The translations under genes were made by a program, and so were the position numbers. DNA of 37,367 bases from Candidatus Gastranaerophilales bacterium. GTDB taxonomy: Bacteria; Cyanobacteriota; Vampirovibrionia; Gastranaerophilales; Gastranaerophilaceae. The notes beneath the pieces were generated by a model, which ran no database searches, was not told where the DNA came from, and worked only from the letters and a program-made list of their open reading frames with translations. Below, piece after piece: positions 6,676 to 14,764 of this stretch. Position 1 is the stretch's first letter. Each line of letters starts with the position of its first letter. The stretch lies in NCBI GenBank assembly GCA_944324365.1, contig CALUWA010000021.1, forward strand, positions 1 through 37,367. Direction: 5' to 3'.

Positions 6676-8028
6676 ATGGGTGAGACGGGCAATATAGTTT
6701 TTAATTTAATGATAATAGTTTTATTGTTATTTTCGAACGGTTTTTTTGTAGCTTCCGAGTTCGCAATGGTAAAGGTTAGAAAAACCAGAATCGAGCAGTT
6801 GGTTAAAGAAGGTAATATTGATGCCAAAATTGCTCTGGAAGCTGTGAAAGATTTGGATAAGTTTATTGCCGCAGTTCAGCTTGGTGTTACGATATCAAGT
6901 ATCGGTTTAGGTTGGGTCGGCGAAGGTACTCTGGCAAGAATTGTAGAGCCTATATTTACCTTCTTGCCGGGAATAAGTGCTACTGTTGCGACTCATACTG
7001 TTTCTGCGACGATTTCGTTTGCCTTAATTACATTTTTACACGTGGTATTGGGTGAACTTATTCCAAAATCCATTGCTCTTGAATATACCGAAAAAACTGC
7101 TCTCTGGGTTGCAAGACCTATGCAGGCTATAACGTTTGTTTTTAATCCTTTTATATGGGCATTGAACGGATTTGGTAATTTCGTTTTGAAAATGCTTCAT
7201 ATTCCGCATTCGCACAAAGCTTCTCTTGTACATTCAACAGAAGAGCTTGATATGTTGGTAAATGCAAGCTACAACGGCGGCGTTTTAAACGAAACTGAAA
7301 AAGATATGCTTCATAATGTATTTAAATTCTCGGATTTAACTGCAAAACAGGTTATGGTTCCGCGTACGGATATGGTTTGTATTCAGGTAGATACAAGCTT
7401 TGAAGAACTGAATGCACTTGCTGCCGAAAGCCAGTATACAAGATATCCTGTATATGATGAAGATATTGATCATATAATAGGGCTTGTGCATGTTAAAGAT
7501 TTGTATTCACTTTCGTTAAAAAATCAGACCTGTCCGGTGAAAAATATTTTGCGTGAGGTTCTTCTTGTGCCGGAAACAATAACAATGGATAATTTGGTTC
7601 TTGAATTTAAAAAACGTAAAGGCCAAATGGCTATTGTAGTTGATGAATTTGGCGGAACCTCCGGTTTGATTACTCTGGAAGACGTTTTGGAGGAAATTTT
7701 CGGAGAAGTTCAGGATGAATTTGACGAAGAAGAAGAATGCGATATAAGAGAAATTGCCCCTAATACATATATGGCAAACGCTATGATGAGGTTGGATGAA
7801 GTTTCCGAATTCTTTGGGTTTGATAAAGATGACCTTGAAGATGACGATGTGGATACAATAGGCGGCTTTGTCGTGAAGCTGCTCGGGCGTATTGCAGAAA
7901 TAAACGATGAAGTCACATTTAAAGATTTAACTTTTATTGTAAAAGAAATTGATGGTGCAAGAATTACTAAATTAAAAATTATGAGAAAGCCTAACGAAGA
8001 AGAAAAAAAAGACGATGGAGAAAACTAA
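6676..8028 (+). CDS. CNNM/CorC-type membrane protein with CBS domains (hemolysin family)
   Basis: The 450-residue protein has the three-part family layout. A DUF21/CNNM membrane domain lies at about 5-190 (helices around 8-28, 95-120 and 135-155). A pair of CBS domains follows (about 205-335, with VMVPRTDMVCI and GLVHVKDLY), then an acidic linker (DEFDEEEECDI) and a CorC_HlyC domain (about 350-440). Relatives export or sense magnesium; some are called hemolysins, a historic label. Proteins of this type regulate divalent cations by binding nucleotide in the CBS pair. It stands alone between the phosphoesterase and the sigma factor. AAAGGAT precedes the ATG by about 13 nt. Confidence 0.92.
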   Translation: MGETGNIVFNLMIIVLLLFSNGFFVASEFAMVKVRKTRIEQLVKEGNIDAKIALEAVKDLDKFIAAVQLGVTISSIGLGWVGEGTLARIVEPIFTFLPGISATVATHTVSATISFALITFLHVVLGELIPKSIALEYTEKTALWVARPMQAITFVFNPFIWALNGFGNFVLKMLHIPHSHKASLVHSTEELDMLVNASYNGGVLNETEKDMLHNVFKFSDLTAKQVMVPRTDMVCIQVDTSFEELNALAAESQYTRYPVYDEDIDHIIGLVHVKDLYSLSLKNQTCPVKNILREVLLVPETITMDNLVLEFKKRKGQMAIVVDEFGGTSGLITLEDVLEEIFGEVQDEFDEEEECDIREIAPNTYMANAMMRLDEVSEFFGFDKDDLEDDDVDTIGGFVVKLLGRIAEINDEVTFKDLTFIVKEIDGARITKLKIMRKPNEEEKKDDGEN

Positions 8029-8154
8029 AATCCTTCTATAACGGGCTTCTCATTCTTATACTTTAAGCGAAAAAGATTTTTTCCTCTTTTTAAATGATGT
8101 ACCAAAACCTGATTCGTATAGAATAGATATGTAAAGACAATCTTGGGTGGATTA

Positions 8155-8982
8155 ATGAGTCAGAGTTTTGATTTTACATCTTATAACAATATTAAAAAGC
8201 TGTCGGAAGATGAGCTTTATGCCCTTTGGGGTGAATATTTTAAAGATAAATCAAATAAGACTGTTCGTGATACTTTAATTGTTCAATATATTTATCTTAT
8301 TCGTTATGTTGTGGGACGCGTTAAAGTTACACTGCCTGCTACAATTTCTATCGAGGATATTGCCGGTTACGGTGTTGAAGGTTTGATTAACGCGATAGAA
8401 AGATACTCCCCTCAAAAAAATACGAGATTTGAAACCTATGCGCTTATAAGAATTCGCGGTGCGATTTTAGATAGAATTCGTGCTGAAGACTTTTTGCCTA
8501 GAAGTGTCAGAAAAAAAATTAAAGATATAAAAGCTGCGCAGGAAAGTTTAAAACAAAGCCTCGGGCGTATGCCGACCACTTCTGAGGTTGCAGAGTATTT
8601 AGATATGGATGCCGAAAAGGTCAGCCAAATCCTATCGGAAGATACGACGATGACTTCAATTTATGATAAGCGCGGCGGTGCTGATGATAGTCTTGAAATT
8701 ATTGATACTATTCAGGATGAGAAGCTTAATCCGCAGGAAAAAATGGAAGAAAAAAACGTAAAACAGGAATTGGAGAAAGCTTTGGGGAGATTGCCGGAAC
8801 GTGAACGCATTATAATGGTTCTTTACTATCAGGAAAATATGACATTGAAAGAAATCGGTGCAACTATTAATATGTCGGAATCAAGAGTTTGCCAACTTCA
8901 TGCGCAAGCCATTATGAAACTGAAAAACATTCTCTCGCAAACAAGAGAATCCCGTCTTAACAAGAGTATTATAGCATCTTAA
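8155..8982 (+). CDS. fliA: RNA polymerase sigma factor, FliA/WhiG (sigma-28) family
   Basis: The protein is a three-domain sigma-70-type factor without region 1.1. Region 2 contains DTLIVQYIYLIRYVVGRV and FETYALIRIRGAILDRIRAED (about 75-115 overall), the WhiG/FliA signature. Region 3 contains RSVRKKIKDIKAAQESL and region 4 ends in the HTH MTLKEIGATINMSESRVCQLH. The start was moved from an upstream in-frame TTG (8143) to the ATG at 8155, because GGTGGA lies 4-9 nt before it. The factor should direct flagellar or motility genes, including the rod operon with its sigma-28-like promoter. No anti-sigma FlgM gene is adjacent. It converges on lysC with 7 nt between stops. Confidence 0.9.
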   Translation: MSQSFDFTSYNNIKKLSEDELYALWGEYFKDKSNKTVRDTLIVQYIYLIRYVVGRVKVTLPATISIEDIAGYGVEGLINAIERYSPQKNTRFETYALIRIRGAILDRIRAEDFLPRSVRKKIKDIKAAQESLKQSLGRMPTTSEVAEYLDMDAEKVSQILSEDTTMTSIYDKRGGADDSLEIIDTIQDEKLNPQEKMEEKNVKQELEKALGRLPERERIIMVLYYQENMTLKEIGATINMSESRVCQLHAQAIMKLKNILSQTRESRLNKSIIAS

Positions 8983-8989
8983 AACCTTA

Positions 8990-10255
8990 TTATTGCGGAG
9001 GTAAATCGCCTTTTACATCGGCAATAACATCACTTGCTAACTCAAATTCATCATGTAAGGCCTGAACAGCCTTGTTTGCATCGGTTTTATCAACAAGACA
9101 ACTGATTTTGATTTCACTGGTAGATATCATCTTGATGTTAACCCCGAGCCGTGCAAGCGTTTCAAACATTGCAGATGCAATACCCGGTCTGTCAATCATA
9201 CCGGCGCCTACGATGGAAACTTTCGCAATATCTGAATTTATTTGGATTTCTCCGCAGTGAAGAGTTTCTTTTAGTTTGTTAAGCGTTTCTTCCGTCTTAT
9301 CAATATCTGCACTGTCTATCGTAAATGCAATATCATTTGTGTTAGAAACTTTTCTGGCATAGGATTGGATAATCATATCAACGGAAATATTTTCCTGCGC
9401 TAATTTAGAAAATATTTTAGCTGCCTGACCCGGAACATCCGGTACGTCACAAACAACAATTCTTGCCTGTGTTAAATCTGCTGCCACTCCGGTGACGGGT
9501 TTATCAATTTCCATTTTATCTACTCCCAGTATTAAAGTACCCATATCATCTGTTTTGAAACTGCTTCTGACTCTCAGTGCAACGTTGTTTAGTTTTGCAG
9601 TTTCTACACTGCGAGGGTGAAGTACTCCGGCTCCTGCGTGCGCAAGCTCCAGCATTTCTTCATATGAAATTTCTTTTAGTTTAGAGGCTTTTGGAACTAC
9701 GCGCGGATCCGTTGTATATACTCCTTCAACGTCTGTATATATGTCGCATCTTTCTGCATTCAGTGCTGCAGCAAGTGCTACTGCAGAAGTATCAGAGCCG
9801 CCGCGTCCGAGTGTCGTAATTTCTCCGTCTTCCGTTACTCCCTGAAATCCTGCAACAACGATGATTTTCCCTTCATTGAGATTATGCTGCAGTTTTTCTG
9901 TATTAATTTTTAAAATTCTTGCTTTTGTATGAACATTTTCGGTATATATTCCGGCCTGGGTTGCGTTGAAGCTGACTGCATCATACCCTTGAGCCTGTAT
10001 TGCCATTGTTAAAAGTGCAATAGAAATCCCTTCGCCGGTAGAAAGAAGCATATCCATTTCTCTTCCGGACGGAGTTTTTGATAATTCTTTTGCCATTTTG
10101 ACCAAATGATCAGTGGTATGCCCCATAGCAGAAACAACAACAACAACATTGTTTCCGTTATTTTTTTCCTTGATGACAATCTTGGCTACGTTTTTAATTT
10201 TTTCCGTATCGGCGACAGATGTGCCGCCAAATTTTTGAACAATAATCCTTCTCAA
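8990..10255 (-). CDS. lysC: Aspartokinase
   Basis: This 421-residue monofunctional aspartate kinase makes aspartyl-phosphate, the first step to lysine, threonine, methionine and diaminopimelate. The N-terminal kinase domain has KFGGTSV (8-14), STGE and the TLGRGGSDTSAVALA substrate loop. Two C-terminal ACT domains (about 265-335 and 345-410) would sense lysine and/or threonine. The length matches feedback-regulated LysC of cyanobacteria and Gram-positives. Translation begins at a TTG, 7 nt after the TPR gene stops upstream; AGTAGGT precedes it. The 7-nt gap leaves no room for a lysine riboswitch here, so any transcriptional control must lie further upstream. Confidence 0.95.
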   Translation of the reverse strand: MRRIIVQKFGGTSVADTEKIKNVAKIVIKEKNNGNNVVVVVSAMGHTTDHLVKMAKELSKTPSGREMDMLLSTGEGISIALLTMAIQAQGYDAVSFNATQAGIYTENVHTKARILKINTEKLQHNLNEGKIIVVAGFQGVTEDGEITTLGRGGSDTSAVALAAALNAERCDIYTDVEGVYTTDPRVVPKASKLKEISYEEMLELAHAGAGVLHPRSVETAKLNNVALRVRSSFKTDDMGTLILGVDKMEIDKPVTGVAADLTQARIVVCDVPDVPGQAAKIFSKLAQENISVDMIIQSYARKVSNTNDIAFTIDSADIDKTEETLNKLKETLHCGEIQINSDIAKVSIVGAGMIDRPGIASAMFETLARLGVNIKMISTSEIKISCLVDKTDANKAVQALHDEFELASDVIADVKGDLPPQ

Positions 10256-10262
10256 TTTTTAC

Positions 10263-11750
10263 CTACTTATACATATCTTTCAGTTCTGCGTATTCACCTG
10301 AATACTTGAAGCCGTTCTCATCAATTGATTTAATTTTATCACCGATTGACAGGGTTTCTCTTACATTATATTCGCAATTATTTTGTTTTACAAGTATGTA
10401 ACTAACATGAAATAAAAGGTTTAATATTTCTAAGTCATTTCCTTTTAATTTAAGTGCGCGTCTTAGTTTTCGCTGTGCATTTTCAAAATCGTTATTTTTT
10501 AGCAGGAACTGTGCATACTGTATATAATTTTTGGTGTCCGCCGGATTTTCGACAAGTGATTTTTCAAAATATTCTTTGGCGTTATTGTTATCGTTTAATT
10601 GCTCATAAGCGCATGCTATGTAATAATTTATAGAGGTATCAAAGAATATTCGCTCTTTAATTTTTTTACAAATTTCTATTGCATCATGCCAGTTTCCGTC
10701 TTTGAAGGCAATTATTGCAATAGCTTTTGCGTAAACATAGTTGGAATCGTCAAGGTTTGTAATACTGTTTATAATATTTTTTGCCTCGTCAATTTGCCCG
10801 AGTCCGGCAAGGGCCAGCGCGATACCTGCGCGTGTTTCGTTGTCGCCTTCGGAAAGAGCCTCCGCTTTTTCAAATTTTTCTTTTGCAAGTTCAAATTCGT
10901 TATATATTTGCAGCGTTACGCCCCAGTCGAAAAATAAATGCGGGGTTATAAGATCTCTTTTAAATGCTTCTTCATACATTTTGAAACTTTCTTCTTTTTG
11001 GCCTTTTATGGCAAATAATTTGCCTAAAAGAAGGTATGCTGGAAGCATGTTTTTGTTAAATTCCAGAGCCTTTTTGGCATAGTGAATTGCATTGTCCCAA
11101 TCCTGCTTTATGTACTTTAGATTTGCATATTCATAGTTGTTTGTTTCGTTCGGGCAGACATTTGCCAGAAAACTTAATTTCGTTTCCGCTTCATTATATT
11201 GACCCGTTCTGACTTCCATAATTGCAGCAAGCAGAAGTGCCATAAAATTGTATTTGTTAATTTTTACTGCTTCAAGAAATTTTTCATGAGCCTCGTTGTA
11301 TCGTTTCTGCTTCATTAGAGCCATACCCCAGCCTGCAAAAACGTCAGTATTCATCGGGTTTATTTTATTGGCATTTTCAAAAGAATCTTCGGCTTCTTCA
11401 TTTTTTCCGCTGTTAACAAGCGAAAACCCCAGAAGCCTCCAGATTTCTTTATCGCTTTTATTTAGATTTGCAGATTTTTTGTATGCATTTATTGCATCAG
11501 TTAGTCTTCCGGTGCGTTCGTAGACTATGCCTAAGTATTTGTGTACAAGCGCATCTTCCTGCGGTAGTGCGCAGGCTTCCGTAAGTATTTGTTCAGCTTT
11601 TTGAAAATCGTTATTTTCAATACATTTTTTTGCACGGTTTACAAATGCTAATGACGGCATTGCCTGCACCACGGAATCTTTTTCGTATTTATCAAGCGAG
11701 GCGCTTATATGTTTGATTTTTTCTATTACTCTTTTTAGTTTGTCAAACAA
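10263..11750 (-). CDS. TPR-repeat protein
   Basis: The 495-residue protein is nearly all tetratricopeptide repeats, about 11-12 in tandem from residue 40 to 460 (for example ALVHKYLGIVYERTGRLTDA and EIWRLLGFSLVNSGKNEEAE). The short N-terminus is charged, with no signal peptide, so it is probably cytoplasmic. TPRs bind partner proteins; the partner is unknown. Its start overlaps the end of the KdsC-like phosphatase gene by 16 nt, so the two are translationally coupled. lysC follows 7 nt after its stop. The three genes form one operon whose members have no obvious common pathway. Confidence 0.88.
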   Translation of the reverse strand: MFDKLKRVIEKIKHISASLDKYEKDSVVQAMPSLAFVNRAKKCIENNDFQKAEQILTEACALPQEDALVHKYLGIVYERTGRLTDAINAYKKSANLNKSDKEIWRLLGFSLVNSGKNEEAEDSFENANKINPMNTDVFAGWGMALMKQKRYNEAHEKFLEAVKINKYNFMALLLAAIMEVRTGQYNEAETKLSFLANVCPNETNNYEYANLKYIKQDWDNAIHYAKKALEFNKNMLPAYLLLGKLFAIKGQKEESFKMYEEAFKRDLITPHLFFDWGVTLQIYNEFELAKEKFEKAEALSEGDNETRAGIALALAGLGQIDEAKNIINSITNLDDSNYVYAKAIAIIAFKDGNWHDAIEICKKIKERIFFDTSINYYIACAYEQLNDNNNAKEYFEKSLVENPADTKNYIQYAQFLLKNNDFENAQRKLRRALKLKGNDLEILNLLFHVSYILVKQNNCEYNVRETLSIGDKIKSIDENGFKYSGEYAELKDMYK

Positions 11751-12211
11751 TCGGCTACCTCCCTGAAAGCTCCTTTTCCGCTTTCGTGCTCGGTTATTTG
11801 TATCCCAGGAATATCTTTAACTTTTTGAACAGCATGGGGAACTGTTATTTTATATTTTGCATAATTCAAGCATTCCATATCGTTTATATCATCCCCGATA
11901 TAAACATATTCTTCCTGCGTGATGTTATGTTTTTCAAGAATTGCCTTTAGAACTTCGATTTTGTTATGAATTTTTTGATGAACTTCCGTTAACTTAAATT
12001 TGTTAGTTAAAAGTTCTATTGCGGGATTTTTTTCGCCCGAAATAATGGCTATTTCGTAATTATTTTTTCTCAAGTTATTAAACCCGATAATGTCTTGGAA
12101 GTTCAGCCGTCTGGTCATAGAATAATCGTCATTAATATAAACGAAATTGTCCGTAACAACCCCGTCAAAATCTGTTATTATCCATTTTATAGACTGCGGT
12201 AATTTTAACAT
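11735..12211 (-). CDS. KdsC-like HAD-superfamily phosphatase
   Basis: The 158-residue protein has the compact, cap-less HAD layout of KdsC (3-deoxy-manno-octulosonate-8-phosphate phosphatase). Motif I is DFDGVVTD (about 13-20), with motif II in IAIISGE, a lysine in motif III and motif IV in YIGDDINDM (about 103-111). KdsC-type enzymes act on Kdo-8-P, and relatives act on other sugar-acid or sialic-acid precursors. No kdsA, kdsB or sugar cytidylyltransferase gene is in the window, so the substrate is unproven. It leads the operon phosphatase-TPR-lysC. TAGTAT lies 6 nt before the ATG, with no ribosome site. Confidence 0.82.
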   Translation of the reverse strand: MLKLPQSIKWIITDFDGVVTDNFVYINDDYSMTRRLNFQDIIGFNNLRKNNYEIAIISGEKNPAIELLTNKFKLTEVHQKIHNKIEVLKAILEKHNITQEEYVYIGDDINDMECLNYAKYKITVPHAVQKVKDIPGIQITEHESGKGAFREVADCLTN

Positions 12212-12257
12212 TTATTTATACTACTTCCTTTAAAGTATTAACAACTAAATCCCTGTT

Positions 12258-12269
12258 TGCTATAATTAT
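12258..12269. promoter_or_regulatory. Divergent -10 region before the histidine kinase
   Basis: TGC-TATAAT (12258-12266) on the plus strand faces the histidine kinase. TATAATTATA is its own complement, so a minus-strand TATAAT (12269-12264) overlaps it and faces the phosphatase operon about 50 nt away. Confidence 0.5.
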
Positions 12270-12313
12270 ACCATAAATTACTAAATAAGCAGTTAAGGTT
12301 AAAAAACGTAAAG

Positions 12314-13585
12314 ATGCTCTGGTATATAATAAATTTCGGTATAATTGTTGTATTTATTCTGCTGTTTTTGATAACGCGCCAGACAAATAAACGCTGGTCA
12401 AAGATAAATGATTATCTCGGTACTGTGACTAATACCGTAAATTCAATCAGATACGGGGATTTGTCAACTAAAATAGAAAAGCTTGAGCATCCCACATACC
12501 AGAATGTTACAGATAGTATTAACCGAATGGTTGAAACCCTGAATGACAGAGAAAAAATGATTGTTGAATATCAGGGTGAGCTTATGCGGCAGAATAAACT
12601 GCTTGAATCCGTTATCAACTCACTTTCTGACGGTATTTTAATCGTTAACGAGCAATTGCATATTTTGCGTGCCACACCTAAAATTACAAGCTGGTTCGGC
12701 GTGAAAGGTGCTAATATTGTAGGGCGCAGCATTACGGATTTTGTACAGTTTCCGGAAGATATTCACCTGGATAGGATGACTTCAAAAGATGTGTTTATAA
12801 AACATACTCCGACAAATAATTTTGTTTTGAGTTCTATTAAACTTTCCATGGATGATAACAAAAAGCGTTATGTAATGATTATAAAAGATGTTACGACGGA
12901 AAGAGAAATAGAAACATTGAAAGAAGATTTTGTTGCAACGCTTACCCATGATTTGAAGGTGCCTATTGTTGCTGAAGCAAATATTTTGGAATTTCTTGTA
13001 AACGGTAAGTTTGGTGAAATAAATGATAAACAGCGGCTTGCTATTACAAATATGCAAGCCTCCAATAAAGAGCTTTTAAATTTGGTTCAAATTGTGCTTG
13101 ATACTTATAAGATGAAAGACGGCGGGATAAAACTTTTTAAAGAAAATATTAAATTGAACGAATTTATTACCAAAATAATTGCGGATATGGAGCCGATAGC
13201 CTCAGATGCCGGGCTGCATGTGAATTTTAAACCGGACAGGAACATTAAAGTGACGGCTGATCCGCTTCAATTGGAGCGTGTTGTTAAAAATTTGATTAAC
13301 AATGCAATTTATCACAGTAATACCAAGAAAGATATTGATATCAAAGTAGGCGAACTTCCCGGATATATAACAATTTCCGTAATTGATTACGGTCAGGGAA
13401 TTTCCGAAAATGATATTAAGCTTATTTTCAATAAATATTATTCCGCATCTAAAAAATTCCGTAAAATCGGAACTGGTTTGGGGCTGTATCTTTCCCAGCA
13501 GGTAATCACATCCCACGGCGGAGAAATTGTTGTCACCAGTGAAGAAAATGTCAGAACGGAATTTTGTATTAAGCTGCCGTTGTAG
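12314..13585 (+). CDS. Sensor histidine kinase (orphan)
   Basis: The 423-residue kinase has one N-terminal membrane helix (about 4-22), a HAMP-like linker, and a PAS domain (about 95-185, LLESVINSLSDGILIVN onward). A HisKA dimerisation domain has the phosphorylated His at 212 (THDLKVP). The HATPase domain has the N box NLINNAIYHSN, DYGQGIS, and the G box GTGLGLYLSQQ with SHGGEI near the end. With no second membrane helix there is no periplasmic sensor, so the PAS domain probably senses a cytoplasmic cue. No response regulator gene is adjacent. The start has no strong ribosome site; AAGG lies about 18 nt upstream. Confidence 0.92.
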   Translation: MLWYIINFGIIVVFILLFLITRQTNKRWSKINDYLGTVTNTVNSIRYGDLSTKIEKLEHPTYQNVTDSINRMVETLNDREKMIVEYQGELMRQNKLLESVINSLSDGILIVNEQLHILRATPKITSWFGVKGANIVGRSITDFVQFPEDIHLDRMTSKDVFIKHTPTNNFVLSSIKLSMDDNKKRYVMIIKDVTTEREIETLKEDFVATLTHDLKVPIVAEANILEFLVNGKFGEINDKQRLAITNMQASNKELLNLVQIVLDTYKMKDGGIKLFKENIKLNEFITKIIADMEPIASDAGLHVNFKPDRNIKVTADPLQLERVVKNLINNAIYHSNTKKDIDIKVGELPGYITISVIDYGQGISENDIKLIFNKYYSASKKFRKIGTGLGLYLSQQVITSHGGEIVVTSEENVRTEFCIKLPL

Positions 13586-13599
13586 TTTTTTATTTAATT

Positions 13600-13629
13600 T
13601 TGACAAATATAGCCACTGTACAATATTAT
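13600..13629 (+). promoter_or_regulatory. Promoter of the acyltransferase gene
   Basis: A -35 TTGACA (13600-13605) is followed by an 18-bp spacer and TATTAT (13624-13629). It lies about 30 nt before the GTG start. Confidence 0.6.
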
Positions 13630-13660
13630 AGAATCAATACTGTAATTGTTGAGGTGCGAT

Positions 13661-14728
13661 GTGGAAAATATTAAAAATGTGGAATTTTTGCGTTTAGTTT
13701 TTATAATGATTGTTGTCTGGTCTCATTTGCGTTTTGGAGTCTTTGACATTGATAAACTTGATGTATATAAAGAGTTTATTGTAAATGCAGGTTGGGCATG
13801 GATTGTTTGTGATTACTTTTTTATAATTTCTGGGTTTTTCTTATTTTATAAAACAGATTTTACAAAAAATTTTTTAAAATTTGCAGCAAAAAAACTTGCA
13901 AGATTTATGCCGGTTATATATTTTATTTTGCTGCTGTTGTGGTTCTCTTCTCTTTTTACTCCGATAAAATATGCTGTATGGGATAATTTATTTATTATAT
14001 TAAATATTCAATGTGTAGGATTAACTTTTCATGGCGGCGGAATTGGTTCTACTTGGTTTGTTTCTTCATTGTTCTGGGCTTTGTGTTTCTATTTTTATTT
14101 ATATAAAATAATCGACAAAAAATATTTTAATTTGATAACAGCTTGTCTTATTTTCTTTTGTTACGGAATTCATCTGCATGCAAATCTTGAACATTATAAA
14201 AATTTTGCAAATCTTTTTAATATTGGTCTATGTCGAGCTTTTGCAGGTATTGGAATCGGATATTTTATAGCAGAATTCTACAAGGATAATATTGAGCGTA
14301 TTAAGGTGAAAATTTTAAAAAGCTGGCAAAAGATTTGTATTACTATTGTGGAATGTTATTTGTTTTTGTTTCTTATTCGTTATTTAGTTTTAGATAGAAT
14401 GCATTATGAAAATTTTTTAATAATGATTCCGCCTTTTATTGGTTTGTTTATTTTGTTTCTTATAAAGAAGGGGTATTTTTCGCTATTAATGGATAATAAT
14501 ATATCTGTTTACTTTGGAAAATTTACATATTCTATTCTTATATCTCATCAATTGGTCAAAGATTTATGGGTGTATTTTGTTTGCCAAAAACATACGAACT
14601 GGGTGTTAATGCATCCAAATTTAAATTTAATTATGCTTTTATTATTGATAATTTTGTTTAGTGTGTTAACCTACTATATTGTGGAAAAACCGTCATTTGT
14701 GTATCTTAAAAAGAAATTCGGATTATAA
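13661..14728 (+). CDS. Membrane acyltransferase, acyltransferase-3 (OafA) family
   Basis: The protein has about ten hydrophobic segments and the family opening: NVEFLRLVFIMIVVWSHLRF, with the H that follows the first helix, near residues 5-24. Acyltransferase-3 proteins O-acylate surface sugars such as O-antigen, capsule or peptidoglycan. The GTG at 13661 is chosen over the in-frame TTG at 13646, because GAGGTG lies 4 nt before it. Its codons are more AT-rich and its Phe/Ile/Leu content higher than in neighbouring genes, which partly reflects membrane composition but could also indicate transfer. It has its own promoter and no partner gene; the acceptor sugar is unknown. Confidence 0.88.
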   Translation: MENIKNVEFLRLVFIMIVVWSHLRFGVFDIDKLDVYKEFIVNAGWAWIVCDYFFIISGFFLFYKTDFTKNFLKFAAKKLARFMPVIYFILLLLWFSSLFTPIKYAVWDNLFIILNIQCVGLTFHGGGIGSTWFVSSLFWALCFYFYLYKIIDKKYFNLITACLIFFCYGIHLHANLEHYKNFANLFNIGLCRAFAGIGIGYFIAEFYKDNIERIKVKILKSWQKICITIVECYLFLFLIRYLVLDRMHYENFLIMIPPFIGLFILFLIKKGYFSLLMDNNISVYFGKFTYSILISHQLVKDLWVYFVCQKHTNWVLMHPNLNLIMLLLLIILFSVLTYYIVEKPSFVYLKKKFGL

Positions 14729-14737
14729 AATATTTTA

Positions 14738-14746
14738 TGCTATAAT
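14738..14746 (+). promoter_or_regulatory. Extended -10 promoter of recJ
   Basis: TGC-TATAAT lies 18 nt before the recJ ATG, and the short leader holds AGGGATAGG as ribosome site. Unlike the leaderless group, this spacing leaves room for a Shine-Dalgarno sequence. Confidence 0.6.
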
Positions 14747-14764
14747 TTTACCAGGGATAGGATT

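Noticed and set aside
8143-8154. TTG start for the sigma factor
   Set aside because: The ATG at 8155 has GGTGGA at the right distance, and the TTG has no ribosome site.
10256-10262. Lysine riboswitch before lysC
   Set aside because: Only 7 nt separate lysC from the upstream gene.
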